From NCBI RefSeq assembly GCF_019703515.2, contig NC_059346.1, forward strand, positions 17,301,001 to 17,365,000: a stretch of DNA of 64,000 nt, in the 5' to 3' direction. This stretch comes from Myxocyprinus asiaticus. Its lineage: Eukaryota > Chordata > Actinopteri > Cypriniformes > Catostomidae. The stretch's first letter is position 1. The number at the start of each line of letters is the position of its first letter. Position numbers and translations under genes: made by a program. Below the pieces are notes generated by a model, which had not been told where the DNA came from, ran no database searches, and saw only the letters and a program-made list of their open reading frames with translations. Shown piece by piece: positions 1 to 12,896 of the stretch.

Positions 1-589
1 TAAACAGTAGACTGCAATCAAATTAAATTACTGAAAAAAAATCATCACGATTAGAGACACATACGTAATGAAAGAAATGCGTGTTTGATTTATTAAAAAA
101 AAAAGATGTATGAACGAATTGGCTAATGTGCTTCGTATGACTGTGACTATTGGCAAGTAATTATTGTGATTTACTTGAATTAAGTGTCTGGCTTCTTCAT
201 TAATGTATTATTTAATTAAATTGGTGCTGTTTAATATACTTTTTCACTAAGAGTCAGATTTTTTGTGAATGCAATTTGCTGTCTTCGTGTTCAACTACGG
301 TTTCATTTCGTCATTAACGAGTGTACTATAGTGCCTGCATTGTTAAACGTATGATTAAATTCGCGAATTGTCGAATTGCTTATTTAATTATTGTAATTTG
401 TTGTGTTTTATCAATCGTCATATTTTTAATCAATGAGCGTTTATGGGTTTGCATAGCGAAGCCTTAGCCGGACCGCTCATCCACGCAGCGAGCAACAGAG
501 ACTCATATCTAGCTGATATACACAAACACATTTATTTAGAAATAAAAGCATGCATCACGTACAGATATTATACACCAAATGCGAGCGTC

Positions 590-910
590 TAATTACCTTT
601 AATAAGAGTGTTTAATCCGATCCAGCAACACGCGCAACGTTGATCACAAAGAGAAAAGGGGAGGGACGCCTTACACCTCAACGTGCTGCCTGCCCTAACC
701 GCTCATTGGCTGGGGATGGCTTTTCCGGCGTGCGCTTTGCCGTGTCCGATTGGTCTATTTTACGTCAATAATATGACGTATATATTTTCCGGCCGTTTAA
801 TTGGTTTTCGTCTTTTTCAAACCATTTACTTGGATTCCATTGGTTGAAAATTAAGTAGGAAATGGCGTAAAACAACAAGTTAGTAAGCGGCGTGCTGCGA
901 AAAGTGATGG
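590..910 (-). promoter_or_regulatory. Promoter-like segment with minus-strand first-exon donor
   Basis: ATTGG (reverse CCAAT) occurs four times in the same orientation, near 705, 749, 800 and 838. Two CRE-like half sites lie close together (TACGTCA at 761-767, TGACGTA at 774-780). The stretch is richer in CpG than its surroundings. On the minus strand, AAG|GTAATT at 597/596 is a good splice donor, so a short 5' exon ending at 597 is plausible. The orientation of the CCAAT boxes agrees with transcription to the left. The gene itself would lie outside the window. This is an inference from composition and motifs only. Confidence 0.4.
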
Positions 911-3900
911 CGCCATCCAGTGTTGAACAAAGGAAGCGCAATGGACAAACACAATTTATTTTTTATAATTGTACTTAGGTTAATAACATGGTCAAATACA
1001 GAGTATAAAATAATCAATTACATTGTTCAACAGTTCGGAGAGTGTGAAATATTATAAAGAACAAAAATAACAATAATAATACAAAATACATAAATAAAAT
1101 TAATGTTTGGGCAGTTCCATGAATTTGAAAAGCTTTAGAATTTGTATTGTTTTCATACGTTTCTGATTTTGTGTTCTCATGTTTGAAAGGGTTTCAAAAT
1201 ACATCTTAAGGTCAGTGTTACAGAAGGTAATATAAGAGGGTTTTTTCTGAGTTACTCTTGTCTTGTGAATGTAAAACTTCGCTAAAATAATTAAAAGATT
1301 AATGATGTAATTTTGTTTTTCAGGAAAAAAAATGGGTTTTGTATGGACAAACACTATTTGTGAATCAATGTACGAATAATGTTCTCGAAGTGCATAACTG
1401 ACACGATGCCTTCATTTAAACCAAGCCTTTTCAAAATAATTCAGAAAAATTTGATTTCTTACCAAACATATTTATTGGCTAAAAAGTGTGGTGGTGACAT
1501 AAAAAAGACAAGAAGAACAGGTAGGAAAAGCACTTTGAATTAACTATCGATAAATTGCATTCAGAAATCATGAAGTGGAACTCTTGTAATTTTATAATAA
1601 AAATTGTGAAATAAAGTGACATAATGAGACCTTTTATAATTTATTGCAATGTGTGCGTGTTCAGCAGGAATATAAATTAACCTCATAAAGCTAAAAAAAA
1701 AATTATGATATAATATTGTCTCAGTAAGATCATGGTAAATATCCCCACATCCGATCCTAGATATTTTCTCTGCATTTCTCCTTGGTATGACTTAAAGTGT
1801 GGCATACAATTCCACACCACTGCAACAAGTGTTCTCAGATCTAAAAAAAAAAAAAAAAAAAAAAAAGACTACTTCTACTTCATTATTCAATTTCCATGAA
1901 AGGGGGAAAAGGGACAAAAGGGACAATTCTGAAGTATAATCATTCAACTTACCAAGAAAACTTACAGAAAACTTGTAACGTGAGGTAGAGGGTGCAGATG
2001 TAATTAAACATAATACAGAAGTAATTTCCCCACATGTCAATTCAGCAAGGGGCTTTGAAGTCCAAATAATAAGCCAATTATTGGAACAACTTTGTCAGTT
2101 ACTTTAAATGGTCAGCGCTATCTGCATCACACATTAAACCGAATTAGGTCAATTTAGCAGAGTCTGTTAATGTTATTTGAGTATGACTCTCTTTGCTCCC
2201 TCCTTGTAGTCCTCAAGGGTGAGTTTGTAGCCTCAGTGCTGGAGAGTCTGTCTGACTACTGGGGAAACGCTGTGGTTGTCGTATGCACAACTGGACCGAA
2301 CCACTTTTGTGATGAGGTTATTCCTCCAGCGACCTTTAACTCCTGCACATTTGGCCCAGCGACTGATCTGGCATGCATCATCCTCTGTGCGCCTACCCTG
2401 GTAAAATCTGCTGTGAAAAAAGAACAAGAGCATGTGAGTATTGCGTGTAAAATCCAGAGAATGCACATATACAGAATGTGTACTAAAGCTCAGCGATCAG
2501 CTGCAACAAACCCCAAAGTGAAGAAAACATAAGTACATATACATAAGGGTATAAACATAAGTATTTTATTAATTTAGAAGGGTTATATATAAAGGTAAAC
2601 TCTAAATATATACGTTTTTGTTTTGTTTTTTTTTTTGTTTTTTTTACTTAAGTGGTTTGTTGCTGTGGCTGTGAACATTTTCATCCAGTTAGATTTCAAA
2701 GTCTCTAAAAGTCTAAGTCAATTATCAATAAAATATGTCCCTTGTATCCACCTTATTTTGTAATGTGGAGGCAAACAGTGGCTGCATTTCCAGCGAATGT
2801 GACAAAGTTGGCATTGACCGCAGTGTAAATAACTAGAAGATTATAATACCAGAATCTAGTGATATGGGCTTATAAACTATAACACAACCACAGGATTTAC
2901 AGCAGAATTATGTGTCAAGGTCGGACAATTTTCTAACATCAGCATTTATAGTAAAAGTAAATCATTCACTTGTTGCTGTGTGTTGTTGTATTGAAGAGAG
3001 GGTAATAAAATTTCCTTTCTTTATCGAGATCATGATGATGCAGTCTTTCTTGTCTCCATGTAAACCTCCATTCATATGTACCTGCATAACCTCTGATGAT
3101 GCCTTTATTTAATTCTTTCCAAAGGTGATGTTTCATAAGCCATGCTTAATGTTATCTGCGTGTCTGTTTACTATGCACTGCTAAGAAATAGAGAATGCTC
3201 TCTGACATGAACGGAGAGAATACATATATTTTTTTATCAAGATGAAACAAGATGCAGTTTTGGTGCAAACAAAGTTGAAGCAGCATTTTCCCAGCATCTT
3301 TCTTCTCTCTGCTGGTTGTGTAAAGTTTGTGGAGGCATGTCAGATGGCGCAGAGGACTGTCCTGTCAGCGCCTGATTACATTCATTCTGCCATTGCAACA
3401 GTGTGTGATAAAACGATGGCAAAATGCGAAAAACTGTAAAACTATATGTGCTTAAAACCAGTGAGTTTATGAAAATCTTAATTAATGATAATAATATGTC
3501 GACATTTATTGCCAGCCTGTAATATAAAGCAGCATAATGTAGTATTTTTGTATAGCTAAAATAGCTGGAAGTGGCTTATACCGGAAGTGGTCCACATTTA
3601 GGGTTGATAATGGCGGCACCTTAGTTTCACTGAAAAATAAGGTGGATATGTAAGGTAAGTTGCAGCAGCTATTGCCCGCAATACCACTGGAACCAGCCGT
3701 ATGGGTCCTGAGACACAATCCACCCACTGCTTTCCCACATCTCTAGACTGCCTCCACACTTCACCTTATAGCCTGTATGTGATGATGCCACCTGAAACAA
3801 TCAACACTGTTAAATGCACAATACACAGCCAAATAAAATACAACTGAAATACACAAAACACTGTAAAACATGCATAAATATCTACAAATGTTAAAATTAC

Positions 3901-4274
3901 ATTCCAAATACCTGTGTACAAACGTGGGTCAGCAGTTTAAACTGGTTAAGCAGTGCAAAAGCCAGAAATTGTTATCATTCTAAAGACTGAAAATGTTTTA
4001 AAGACAAACTTACCGTAAACTATCCAGTAAGCTCTCAAATGAATTACTTTTCACAAAATCAAATGTAGCTACTGACACCTAAAATTTAGTTAAATTTTTT
4101 GCATGCCTTTGTTGATTTAAGTGTCTGCCAAATGTATAAAAATGTAAAAAGAAAAAGAGAAAAAAAGAAAGAAAAAAGAAGAAAGAAAAAAAAATCCAAA
4201 ATAGACATGACATGAACACAACAGTCCAACATGGAGCTGAATTTGCTGTCTCTGATGTGTCTGCTAACCAATAG
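911..4274. other. Gene-poor DNA, nothing recognised
   Basis: AT-rich sequence without a coding region I can recognise. It holds an A-run at 1843-1866 and an A/G-rich run near 4140-4195. A 120-codon frame at 2170-2532 on the + strand has no recognisable domain and is also open on the other strand, so I treat it as chance. Confidence 0.5.
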
Positions 4275-5574
4275 CATGGCTCAACATTAACGCTTGTCCG
4301 CTTGTCCGGGACACGTGGATTTTTGAAGGGGCAAGTGAAAGAGAATTTGACTTGCCCGACTGGATAACCAGACTGAGTAAAACGTCAATAATGAAAAAAT
4401 AACCAGCTATATTTGTGATAGCTTAGGCCTGTGTCACTTATTAGCAAGTTCATATTCTTATTCTGCTGTTGAAAGTAATGAAGAGCACATAGTTTTATAA
4501 TTCGCTAGTGATCTACATAGTAACAGCTGCGCCCTGTTTGATTGACAGGCAGTGTATGTGTGTGTGCTGAACATGCACATGTTCCAAAAATGCTCGCACT
4601 AATGCACACCTGAACGGTCAAATACATTTCAAAATTCTGCCAAAGTGCCCGTCTTGGTGAGGTATTCATGTAAACACAATGAATTGTGTCTAAAGTGAAC
4701 GTTAACAGAGGAGAAAATAGCGGATTTGTATTAAAATGTCGGACTTGTAAGTATAAATGTAAGCTAAAAGACCTGCTGCTGTCTAGTGTGTATTATAATA
4801 ATCAAACAACCAGAACAAGAAAACAAGAAAACACTCTCTGCTCTTGACTGAATAAATTTAGTAGCTTTAAACAGTATTAATGTATTATAATCATACAGTA
4901 AAGACCAGTAGAAGTTTTATGTTGCATTTCATTCTGAATGTTTCCTTGAATACTTGATATTGCTGTTAAAAACTTTTAAAGCTGTTGTTCTATTATTTTT
5001 TAATCTATTTCTATTCATTGTTGTTTTTATTGTTATTTTATTTCTGACTGTTTACTAGTCTTGAATAATTACTTAAAAACTTGAAACCATTCTTTCATAA
5101 TTAATATATTAGTTTGTGTTATTATTTGTTGTGGTTTTGAAGCTGGTATTAAGAATCTTCAAATTTCACAACCAACTAAAGAAATGTGTTACAGTATTGT
5201 GATAATGTATCTTTTATTGTACATGGTAGATTTTGCTGCAATAACATGATGAAAAAGTAGATCTCATTCCATACAACTATGAGCACCCCTGCTGTTAATG
5301 GTGGCGATGGAGGCTTTCCTTTATTTGACTAACATACGTAAAACAAAATAATTATCATATGACAATAGCCTTGATTGCATCTGTACACTATTAGGTTGGG
5401 CATCGGTCATAATTTTACAAAAATATACAACATAAACTTTGACATGTTACTAGAGCATGTAACTTAAATGTCCTTTTTTCTCTCCGGACAAGTAACTTTT
5501 TTACTCTGACAAGTAAACGACCAATTTACTTGTTTGGAGGACAAGCACATGACAATGCTTAATGTCAAGCCCTG
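4275..5574. mobile_element. Putative non-autonomous DNA transposon, CAGGGCTTGACATTAA termini
   Basis: The left edge reads CATGGCTCAACATTAA and the reverse complement of the right edge reads CAGGGCTTGACATTAA (13 of 16 identical). Both are followed by a cluster of CTTGTCC motifs. The interior has no transposase frame. The paired inverted ends suggest a decayed non-autonomous element. I found no convincing target-site duplication, so the exact ends and family are uncertain. Confidence 0.5.
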
Positions 5575-6700
5575 AATAGGAATCTAGCTTTTATCAACTC
5601 ATTCATTCATTTTAAGTAAGTGCAAGGAAAGTCTTATGGCTAAATAACATTTCATGGTTTTCCTTATTTCCTTTTGCATCAGAGTCACTTATCACATGCT
5701 CATTCCCCTCAAATTAAATGGGTAAAACCACTCTCAAATGACCAGTTAATCTGCTGACATGAAATACTGCTAAGAACACAATACAAACACCTCACAATGT
5801 CACTGGTTTGATCTGAAACAGTCCATCAGTAATCACGGTATTATTAATAATTATATTAAATAATACTAATACAACACTTTCCATGAACTGAGCTCAAATG
5901 GCTCTACTGGAAACTACAAATCATGATGAGTAAAAGTAAAAACAAGTCAACTGAATCAAACATATGCATGAAAGGAGTGTATTCAGCTAATTTATTTTCT
6001 AGAGACACACATCATGAAAATGTTAATCAATTCTGCTATGTGTGTTTATCTATATTACAATTCAATGGTAATGATTAATACCCATTTTAGGATGTCCAGT
6101 CCATCCAGCCAGTCTTTGGGAAGCTCCTGCCAAACGTCTTTATAGTGCTGCTCTGTTAAAACAAACCTGTCTTGACTGAATGCTTTACATAGACAAAACA
6201 TGTACATAAGATCTGTCTTTTGTAATGCAAGTTAACAGCTTGTGATACTGGAGTAGATAGGCCTGAAATAGGTGCCCCCAAAACTGCCTGCCTATAATAC
6301 CTCTTTGGGCGTCATGTTTGGTTTGAAATCTGGGTAGTCTTCAACAACAGAGAGATGAAAAATGTACAGTTTCACTTACATTAGTGAATGACAACACAGT
6401 GTGATTTGCATTTGACAATGTGAAATGCGACACAAAATTCATAACTTCACCTTTAAACAGAAGTTGTCCTTTCTCATTCCTCTTTACTTCAAATATTTTT
6501 TCCTTCATCTGAGTTTTTTTTTTTATTCTCAGCTCCAGAGCAATCTGTCGAGTGGGCAGATTTTTGTTTTTTTCCCTTTGTCGTTGTCAGAGTGCTTCCC
6601 CTTTTGTTTGTTCAACTTTTACCCCAAGAGCTGAAGATCAGAGGGAAAGCACATTATAAAACAGAATCTCTTAAATATGTGTACATACATACATAATTTA
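5575..6700. other. Intergenic DNA, nothing recognised
   Basis: AT-rich sequence with no recognisable coding exon, RNA gene or repeat structure. Short open frames here look like chance. Confidence 0.45.
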
Positions 6701-7872
6701 TATACTGGCGGCCAAAAGTTTGGAATAATATACAGATTTTGCTCTTTTGGAGAGAAATTGGTCATTTTATTCACCAAAGTGGCATTCAACTGATCACAAA
6801 GTATAGTCAGGACATTACTGATGTAAAAAACAGCACCATCACTATTTGAAAAAAGTCATTTTTGATCAAATCTAGACAGGCCCCATTTCCAGCAGCCATC
6901 ACTCCAACACCTTATCCTTGAGTAATCATGCTAAATTGCTAATTTGGTACTAAAAAATCACTTTCCATTATATAATTATAACACTCCTGAAAGCTATTTG
7001 GTTCTTTAAATTAAGCTTAACATTGTCTTTGTGTCTGTTTTTGAGTTCACAGTATGGTCAAGGTCAATATTAGGTCAAAAATGTCAACAAAAAAAAAACA
7101 GCTTTCTCTAGAAACTCGTCAGTCAATCATCGTCAATCACTGTGTACAATACAGTCTTCAAAAAGACAAAGGACAACTGGCTCTAACAAGGACAGAAAGA
7201 GATGTGGAAGGCCAGATGTACAACTAAACAAGATGATAAGTACATCAGAGTCTCTAGTTTGAGAAATAGACGACTCACATGTCCTCAGCTGACAGCTTCA
7301 TTGAATTCTACCCGCTCAACACCAGTTTCATGTACAACAGTAAAGAGAAGACTCAATGGTGCAGGCCTTATGGGAAGAATTGCAAAGAAAAGCCACTTTT
7401 GAAACAGAAAAACAAAAAGAAAAGGTTAGAGTGGGCAAAGAAACACAGACATTGGACAACAGATAATTGGAAAAGAGTGTTATGGATTTTAACCCCATTG
7501 AGCTTTTGTGGATCAGCTAGACTGTAAGGTGCATGAGAAGTGCACGACAAGACAGCCACATCTGTGGCAAGTGCTACAGGAAGCGTGAGGTGAAATGTCA
7601 CCTGAGTATTTGGACAAACTGACAGCTAGAATGCCAAAGATCTGCAAAGCTGTCATTGCTGCACGTGGAGGATTTTTTTGATGAGAACTCTTTGAAATAG
7701 TTTAAGAAGTTCTGAACATTTTTTTCAAATTGTAATAGTAATTTTTCACGTTATTAATGTCCTGACTATACATTGTGATCAGTTGAATGCCACTTTGGAG
7801 AATAAAAGTACCAATTTCTTTCCATAAGAGCAAAATCTGTACATCATTCCAAACTTTTGGCCACCAGTGTAT
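6701..7872 (+). mobile_element. Internally deleted Tc1-like transposon
   Basis: Terminal inverted repeats of about 60 bp sit at both ends: the left end starts at TATACTGG and the right end is CCAGTGTATG, each containing the block GGCCAAAAGTTTGGAAT. Between them, + strand frames at 7202-7527 read as the N-terminal DNA-binding and early catalytic part of a Tc1 transposase (RRLTCPQLTASLNS, KKRLEWAKKHRHWTTDNWK). Just after the LW before the expected first catalytic Asp, the sequence jumps to the C-terminal end of the protein (near 7485-7680). The DDE core is therefore deleted and the copy cannot be autonomous. Confidence 0.88.
7202..7682 (+). pseudogene. Tc1 transposase remnant, catalytic core deleted
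   Basis: Frames at 7202-7402 and 7279-7527 carry the paired-like DNA-binding domain and the segment up to WKRVLW of a Tc1/mariner transposase. The C-terminal tail follows directly in pieces (NPIELLW-like near 7490, then a stretch near 7600-7680 ending at the transposon stop). The D..D..E residues between these parts are missing and the frame is broken. Family membership is clear; function is lost. Confidence 0.8.
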
Positions 7873-8682
7873 GTATAATGTATATATGGGGTCAATGACG
7901 TGACGCTCATTTTTTTTTTTTTTTTGTCTGCGTCTAATAAATGATTATTTAAAAACCATTACAAATGCAATTCACACAAAACAGTTACTTGAATACACCT
8001 CTTCTATGAGGAACATGTTTTCAATTAATGAGTTCAAAGTCATTTTGATATTTTTTCTTAGGCTTAAAGTAAAAAATATCATGTGGTGCAACCATCTGGA
8101 GACAGTAAAAAATTCAAAGTCTCATTAAAAGCTCATAAAAAAGAAATGTTGCCATGAGTTGTGCTAAATAATCTTTTATTATTATTTCTTTTCTTTTTTT
8201 AAATGCAGTGAAACAATTTTATTTCAAAATATGATTAATATTTGAAAAACTTTTGTCCACAAAATCAAAGTCATGTGGCACAAGTAATGTGTAAGTAGAA
8301 ATGTTGTTAAAGAATTAATTAAAAAAATAATTAAACAAAGAATATCTCTTTAGACCCACAAGACTGTTTGTGAAGATTTAAAAACAAATAATTATTAAGT
8401 CATATAATTAAATATCAATATTTTTTATCATTTGTATCACCTTGGGCAACCTTATTTGTCAATGACCCATATATTATATTTATATACTACAATAGTTAAC
8501 AAATGTGTTATTTAATAATTTCTGAGGTAATTTACTCCATCGCTTCTCCCTCCGTGCTTTGTGGCAGAACCGATGCTAAAAGGAAAGCTTGACAAAGGCG
8601 TTTGCAACAGTAACTAAAGTTGTGTTCAATCTCTCTCTCGGTGCTCGCATGTGTGCATGAGATAGAGTGCATAAGTCGTGAG
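7873..8682. other. Intergenic DNA, nothing recognised
   Basis: Very AT-rich, with a T-run at about 7911-7925. No exon, RNA gene or repeat boundary that I can support. Confidence 0.4.
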
Positions 8683-9464
8683 CAGGGTTGGGAGGGTTAC
8701 TTTTGAAATGTATTCCACTACAGATTACAGAATACATACTGTAAAATGTAATTTGTAACGTATTCCATTAGATTACTCAAGGTCAGTAACGTATTCTAAA
8801 TACTTTGGATTACTTCTTCAGCACTGGTAGATTTTTTTCACTTGTTTTGACTATAAAAACTCTGCCAGTACAGTAAGACAAAATACACATTAAAAATACA
8901 TTCTCTGAAAAACCTAAATATCTTATGCAGTGTTGTTTCTAAAACAAGATAAATCAAATCGCTTCAAAAAACTTTTGCCCTAATATCAAAGGTCTTACTA
9001 GAAAAAAAGAAATTATGATATAACGTGAATTTTCTTGATAAAAAAATATGATCGTGCCTGGTAACATGTGCATGTAAAATGGCATTTTAGCTTAGCGTAA
9101 AGCTGACAGTTTACACAAGGTTTATTTCTATTTCTTCTGTTCCAAACTTACTTCAAACGTACTTCTCTGTCTGCTCGTATGAATGTAACACATCATAAGA
9201 AAGTGTTTCACCGCTGTTCAAATGCACTTTGGTTCACATCATTTATATGTATGAATGTTTTCCATCTGAAAGGACTAAATATTAAATGAAACAAATGACA
9301 ATAAAATGCAAAGTAATCTCTTCAGTAATCAAAATACTTTTTGAATGTAACTGTATTCTAATTACCAATGATTTAAATTGTAACTGTAGTGGAATACAGT
9401 TACTTATATTTTGTATTTTAAGTACATAATCCTGTTACATGTATTCCGTTACTCCCCAACCCTG
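8683..9464. mobile_element. Non-autonomous hAT-like MITE, CAGGGTTGGG ends
   Basis: The left end is CAGGGTTGGGAGGGTTACTT; the right end, reverse complemented, is CAGGGTTGGGGAGTAACGG. The sub-terminal sequence of both arms repeats the GTATTCCACTACAGATTAC type of motif. The flanking octamers GTCGTGAG (8675-8682) and GTCCTGAA (9465-9472) match at 6 of 8 positions, as expected for an aged 8-bp hAT target duplication. No transposase is encoded. Confidence 0.75.
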
Positions 9465-10049
9465 GTCCTGAAAAATGCAAAAATTATGCAGAAGTTTCAA
9501 AACCAATAAAAGTAATATGATGTTTATAATATAATATTTTTTGGAATGCACATACCCTGCCATGCAGTTGGATTTTGCATAACCGCGATAGAAACAATAG
9601 TTGAACATTTCTAACTGTTTACATTCAGAGCCCCCTGCAGCTGTTTGACGTCTCATAATAAAGCGTTAACATGCCAACAAGTTATGTTGTTTAAAGAGGT
9701 TTTTGCAGTCTTTCAGTGTGTAGATATGACGCAGAAATTCCATGAATTTTTTAGATCCAAGAAAAATAAACTCACACGCACTTTGCCACGTGACAGTAAG
9801 CGCACCGCATCTCCATTTAGAAGCAGAATATTTTTAGTGTGCTTCATTCTCACGCAGTTGTGCAAAGAGTCTCTTGTTGGTAGAGTGACATTTCATGAAG
9901 TTTTGCTACAGTTACCAGGGTGCCAAGGTCTTTGGACAGTTATTTTATGTTATAACAAGGATGATGACATACTGTCGTCTGGAATCGCTCATATATCCCC
10001 CCCAGTATCAGTATCTCTTTACGCTAATCACTGCTTGGCTTGGCTGAAG
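9465..10049. other. Upstream flank of the receptor gene
   Basis: No recognisable repeat. A + strand frame of 141 codons at 9645-10070 has no domain I recognise and ends within the probable receptor promoter or 5' UTR; I do not call it a gene. Confidence 0.4.
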
Positions 10050-10527
10050 CCCAAGGCGCTGAACAGCTGACTGAGCGCTGAAGAGGCTCCGGGCGCCGGA
10101 GGGATGCGACGCAGACGCTTGCTGATGTGTGTGCCGTCTGACTAACCGCCCGGAGTCACTGTGATCTGAGGTGACAATCCAGAGAGAACTATGCGCCTGA
10201 CAATGCAGGGACTACAAAAATCTTATTAAACATTCATTTGGATTTAACATTCATTTGGATTTAATGGGGCTACTGGAAAATTCTAAAACATGGGGTTTCT
10301 TTTGTGCTATGTAAAATATGAATACAGCATTTTCCTTAAATTTTCTGTAGCCTAATGTTATTTGCATTTGGCAGATATGGCGATCAGACAATAATGCAAA
10401 TGCTTAAAACTTATTGGATATTGATGGGAACGCATTCGAAAAAACCCGTTAAATGGCAACTTCGCTTGTTTCATGAATAGGGGATCAAAGGAGAAACTTT
10501 AATGTAACATTACAGTGCTCCGTAAGA
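10050..10527 (+). promoter_or_regulatory. Probable promoter / 5' UTR of the melatonin receptor
   Basis: The 10070-10200 stretch is markedly GC- and CpG-rich for this window (for example CTCCGGGCGCCGGAGGGATG) and lies about 400 bp upstream of the receptor start codon. That is the usual position for the promoter and 5' UTR of such a gene. There is no transcript evidence. An upstream intron in the 5' UTR cannot be excluded. Confidence 0.35.
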
Positions 10528-10720
10528 ATGGCGATGAAGGTGAACTTGAGTTGCACAGACAGTTTGTCCCGAGAAAACCACTGCCTCGCCGCCAGGAGCA
10601 CGTCTCCCGGGGTATCGGCCACCCTCGCCGGCGTGCTCATCTTCACCACCGTGGCTGATATCATCGGAAATCTACTTGTCATCTTGTCCGTGTACAGGAA
10701 CAAGAAACTGAGGAATGCAG
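10528..10720 (+). CDS. mtnr1c: Melatonin receptor (Mel1c/GPR50-like), coding exon 1
   Basis: Encodes residues 1-64 plus the first base of codon 65: the extracellular N-terminus, TM1 (about residues 32-56) and the start of intracellular loop 1. I start at the first ATG (10528); a second in-frame ATG at 10534 is possible. There is one N-glycosylation sequon (NLS, residues 6-8). TM1 contains the class A motif GNLLVILSVYRNKKLRNA, characteristic of melatonin receptors, with N48 as Asn1.50. The exon ends GCAG|GTGTGG, a phase-1 donor at exactly the position where melatonin receptor genes are split (after RNA-G). The product is a Gi-coupled plasma-membrane receptor for melatonin. Subtype: Mel1c is favoured by the exon 2 sequence and by vma21 next door; MT2 (mtnr1b) is the main alternative. 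Confidence 0.9.
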
Positions 10721-11220
10721 GTGTGGAGACAAGTGTAATGTCACGCTCTAGTGCTCGTTTTTATATATATTGGAAAATAATAATACAAAATAAATTTAGC
10801 TGAACTTGCTGATTAGGTTTGTGTATAAAACATCCAGAAAAATCTACTTATATAAATTAAAGCAGCATTGCGTTATAATTTGTTGCCTAAAGTTGCTAAC
10901 AGCTGTTGGTGTCAGTTTGGCATGGATAATTTTTCTCATATGATAATGGTTGCTAATTACACTGTTACAGACAGGGAGCAAATTGGTCACAGAATGTGAA
11001 TTAAAATTAGGTCAGAACATAGGTAACATGCTTTTCTCCATGCCCCCTATATTTTAATGTGCATTTTTTGTCCAGAAGAACAACAGAAACACCAGCAAAA
11101 CATGTCGGTCCTGTTATACTGTGCAACAAAACAAGATGTGAGATGTTTAATGGCTTAATAACGTTTCTGTTTTTTATTTTATTTTATTATTATTTTTTTT
11201 TTTTATGTTTCCAGAAGTGT

Positions 11221-11304
11221 CAAGTCTGTTTGTATAGCGCTTTTCACAATACACATTGCTTCAAAGCAGCTTTCCAGAAAATTAGGCTATTTACGTCTTA
11301 AATG
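11221..11304 (-). mobile_element. 3' end of an L2-type LINE (outer copy, part 1)
   Basis: The + strand text TATAGCGCTTTTCACAATAC followed by a CAAAGCAGCTTT block is the reverse complement of a common fish L2 3' terminus. The rest of its 3' UTR appears to resume at 16576, after an inserted DNA transposon. Confidence 0.65.
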
Positions 11305-12896
11305 TCTTAAAGGGATAGTTCACCCTAAAATGAATTCTGTCATTCACTCACCCTCATGCTATCCCAGATGTGGATGACTTTCTTTCTTCTGTTGAACACA
11401 AACGAAGATTTTTAGAAGAGTATATTAGCTCTGTAGGTCCATACAATGTAAGTGAATGGTGACCAGAACTCCAAAAGCTCCAAAAGGAAGATAAAGTCAG
11501 CATAAGCATAGTCCATTACTCCAGATTAATCAATGTCCTCTGAAGCGATCCAGTTGGTTTTGGGTGAGAACAGACCAAAATGTTACTCCTTTTTCTCTGT
11601 ACATCTTGTTTCAAGCTTAATGACACTTCCTTGCACATGATGCATGTGCAGAGGGCTAGATGGCGCTATAGACCTTATTCACAGTTGCACCATCTTTGAT
11701 TTTTAATGGGAATGACAACAAGGCTGTGAGGGATAGACTTACCATCTCTTCAGTGGCACGCATAGTACATGTAACTGTAATATGTATAAAGTCTTAGAGT
11801 GATCATAGTGTTGTTTGATTAAATATGATTGTAAATTGTGTATAAAAATTAAAGAATAATTGTATTTAGAACCCCTGTGAGCAAGCTGAAGGCAACTGTG
11901 GCAAGGAACACAAAACTCCATAACATGTTGGTTAATGGAGAAAAATAACCTTGGGAGAAACCAGGCTCACTGTGGGTGCCAGTTCCCCTCTGGCTAAACA
12001 ACATGAATATAGTGCCAGTATTATTTATTTGAGTGCAGTGCAAGTCATGGTTTAAAATTTGTAAATTAAGTAAGCATTAAGGACCAATGTTTAAAAAAAA
12101 TATATTTTTATGAACTGTAAGATTAATGACTAATGTCTTTGAAGTCCATCCTGGATTAACTGCAGAAGTTTACATAGATGCATTGTCCTTTGTTAGTTGG
12201 CTGATGAAGGCTTTTTTTGGTAATTAAATAATAGTCTATGTATTCCATTTGAAGAGTGTAGTCCATCAATAGACAAATGTGATGCAGGTAGAGTTCAATG
12301 AGGTGCATCGCAGTTCAACCGGCAGGTCATTTCGGTGAGGTTCAGTGGGATCCATCCTAAGTCCAAAGGTTCAGGCAGTGGCATATGAAGTATCCAATGT
12401 CTTACAGTTGGAGTTGGCATCAGTTCATCCTCTGAAGTCAAAAGACTGAAGTGATGTCTGGCAAGCTGTAATTTGTCGTTATCACTCAATGACACGTAGC
12501 AGTGGAGTCCGACACCAAGCAGGAACGGAGCTGGATCTGGCCGGCTCTGGTAACCTCGGGATAAGAAACCCCAGGTTGAGACGTGGAAATAAATAGAGTT
12601 ATAGACCATGACAGATGTTTCTGGTTCCAGCAGACCTAACCAAAGCAGCCTAATTGTGAGTTGATGGATAAATTAGGTGTATGCCTGGCTAAATAAATGA
12701 CTCTTTAGTCTAGACTTAAACTGAGTGAGTGTGTCTGCATCCCGAACAGTGTTAGGTAGACTATTCCATAGTTTAGGAGCCAAATATGAAAAGGATCTAC
12801 CTCCTTTTGTGGATCTGATATTCTTGGAATTATTAACAAGCCAGAATTTTGTGATTGTAATGAATGTGACAGAATATAGCGTGTCAGAAGGTCACT

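Noticed and set aside
2170..2532. 120-codon + strand frame
   Set aside because: No domain or splice context recognised; the opposite strand is also open over much of it, which suggests chance.
4278..5582. 8-bp target duplication for the CAGGGCTTGACATTAA element
   Set aside because: Flanking octamers do not match well enough, so I leave the borders approximate.
9645..10070. 141-codon + strand frame upstream of the receptor
   Set aside because: Low-complexity composition, no recognisable family, and its end overlaps the GC-rich probable promoter/5' UTR.
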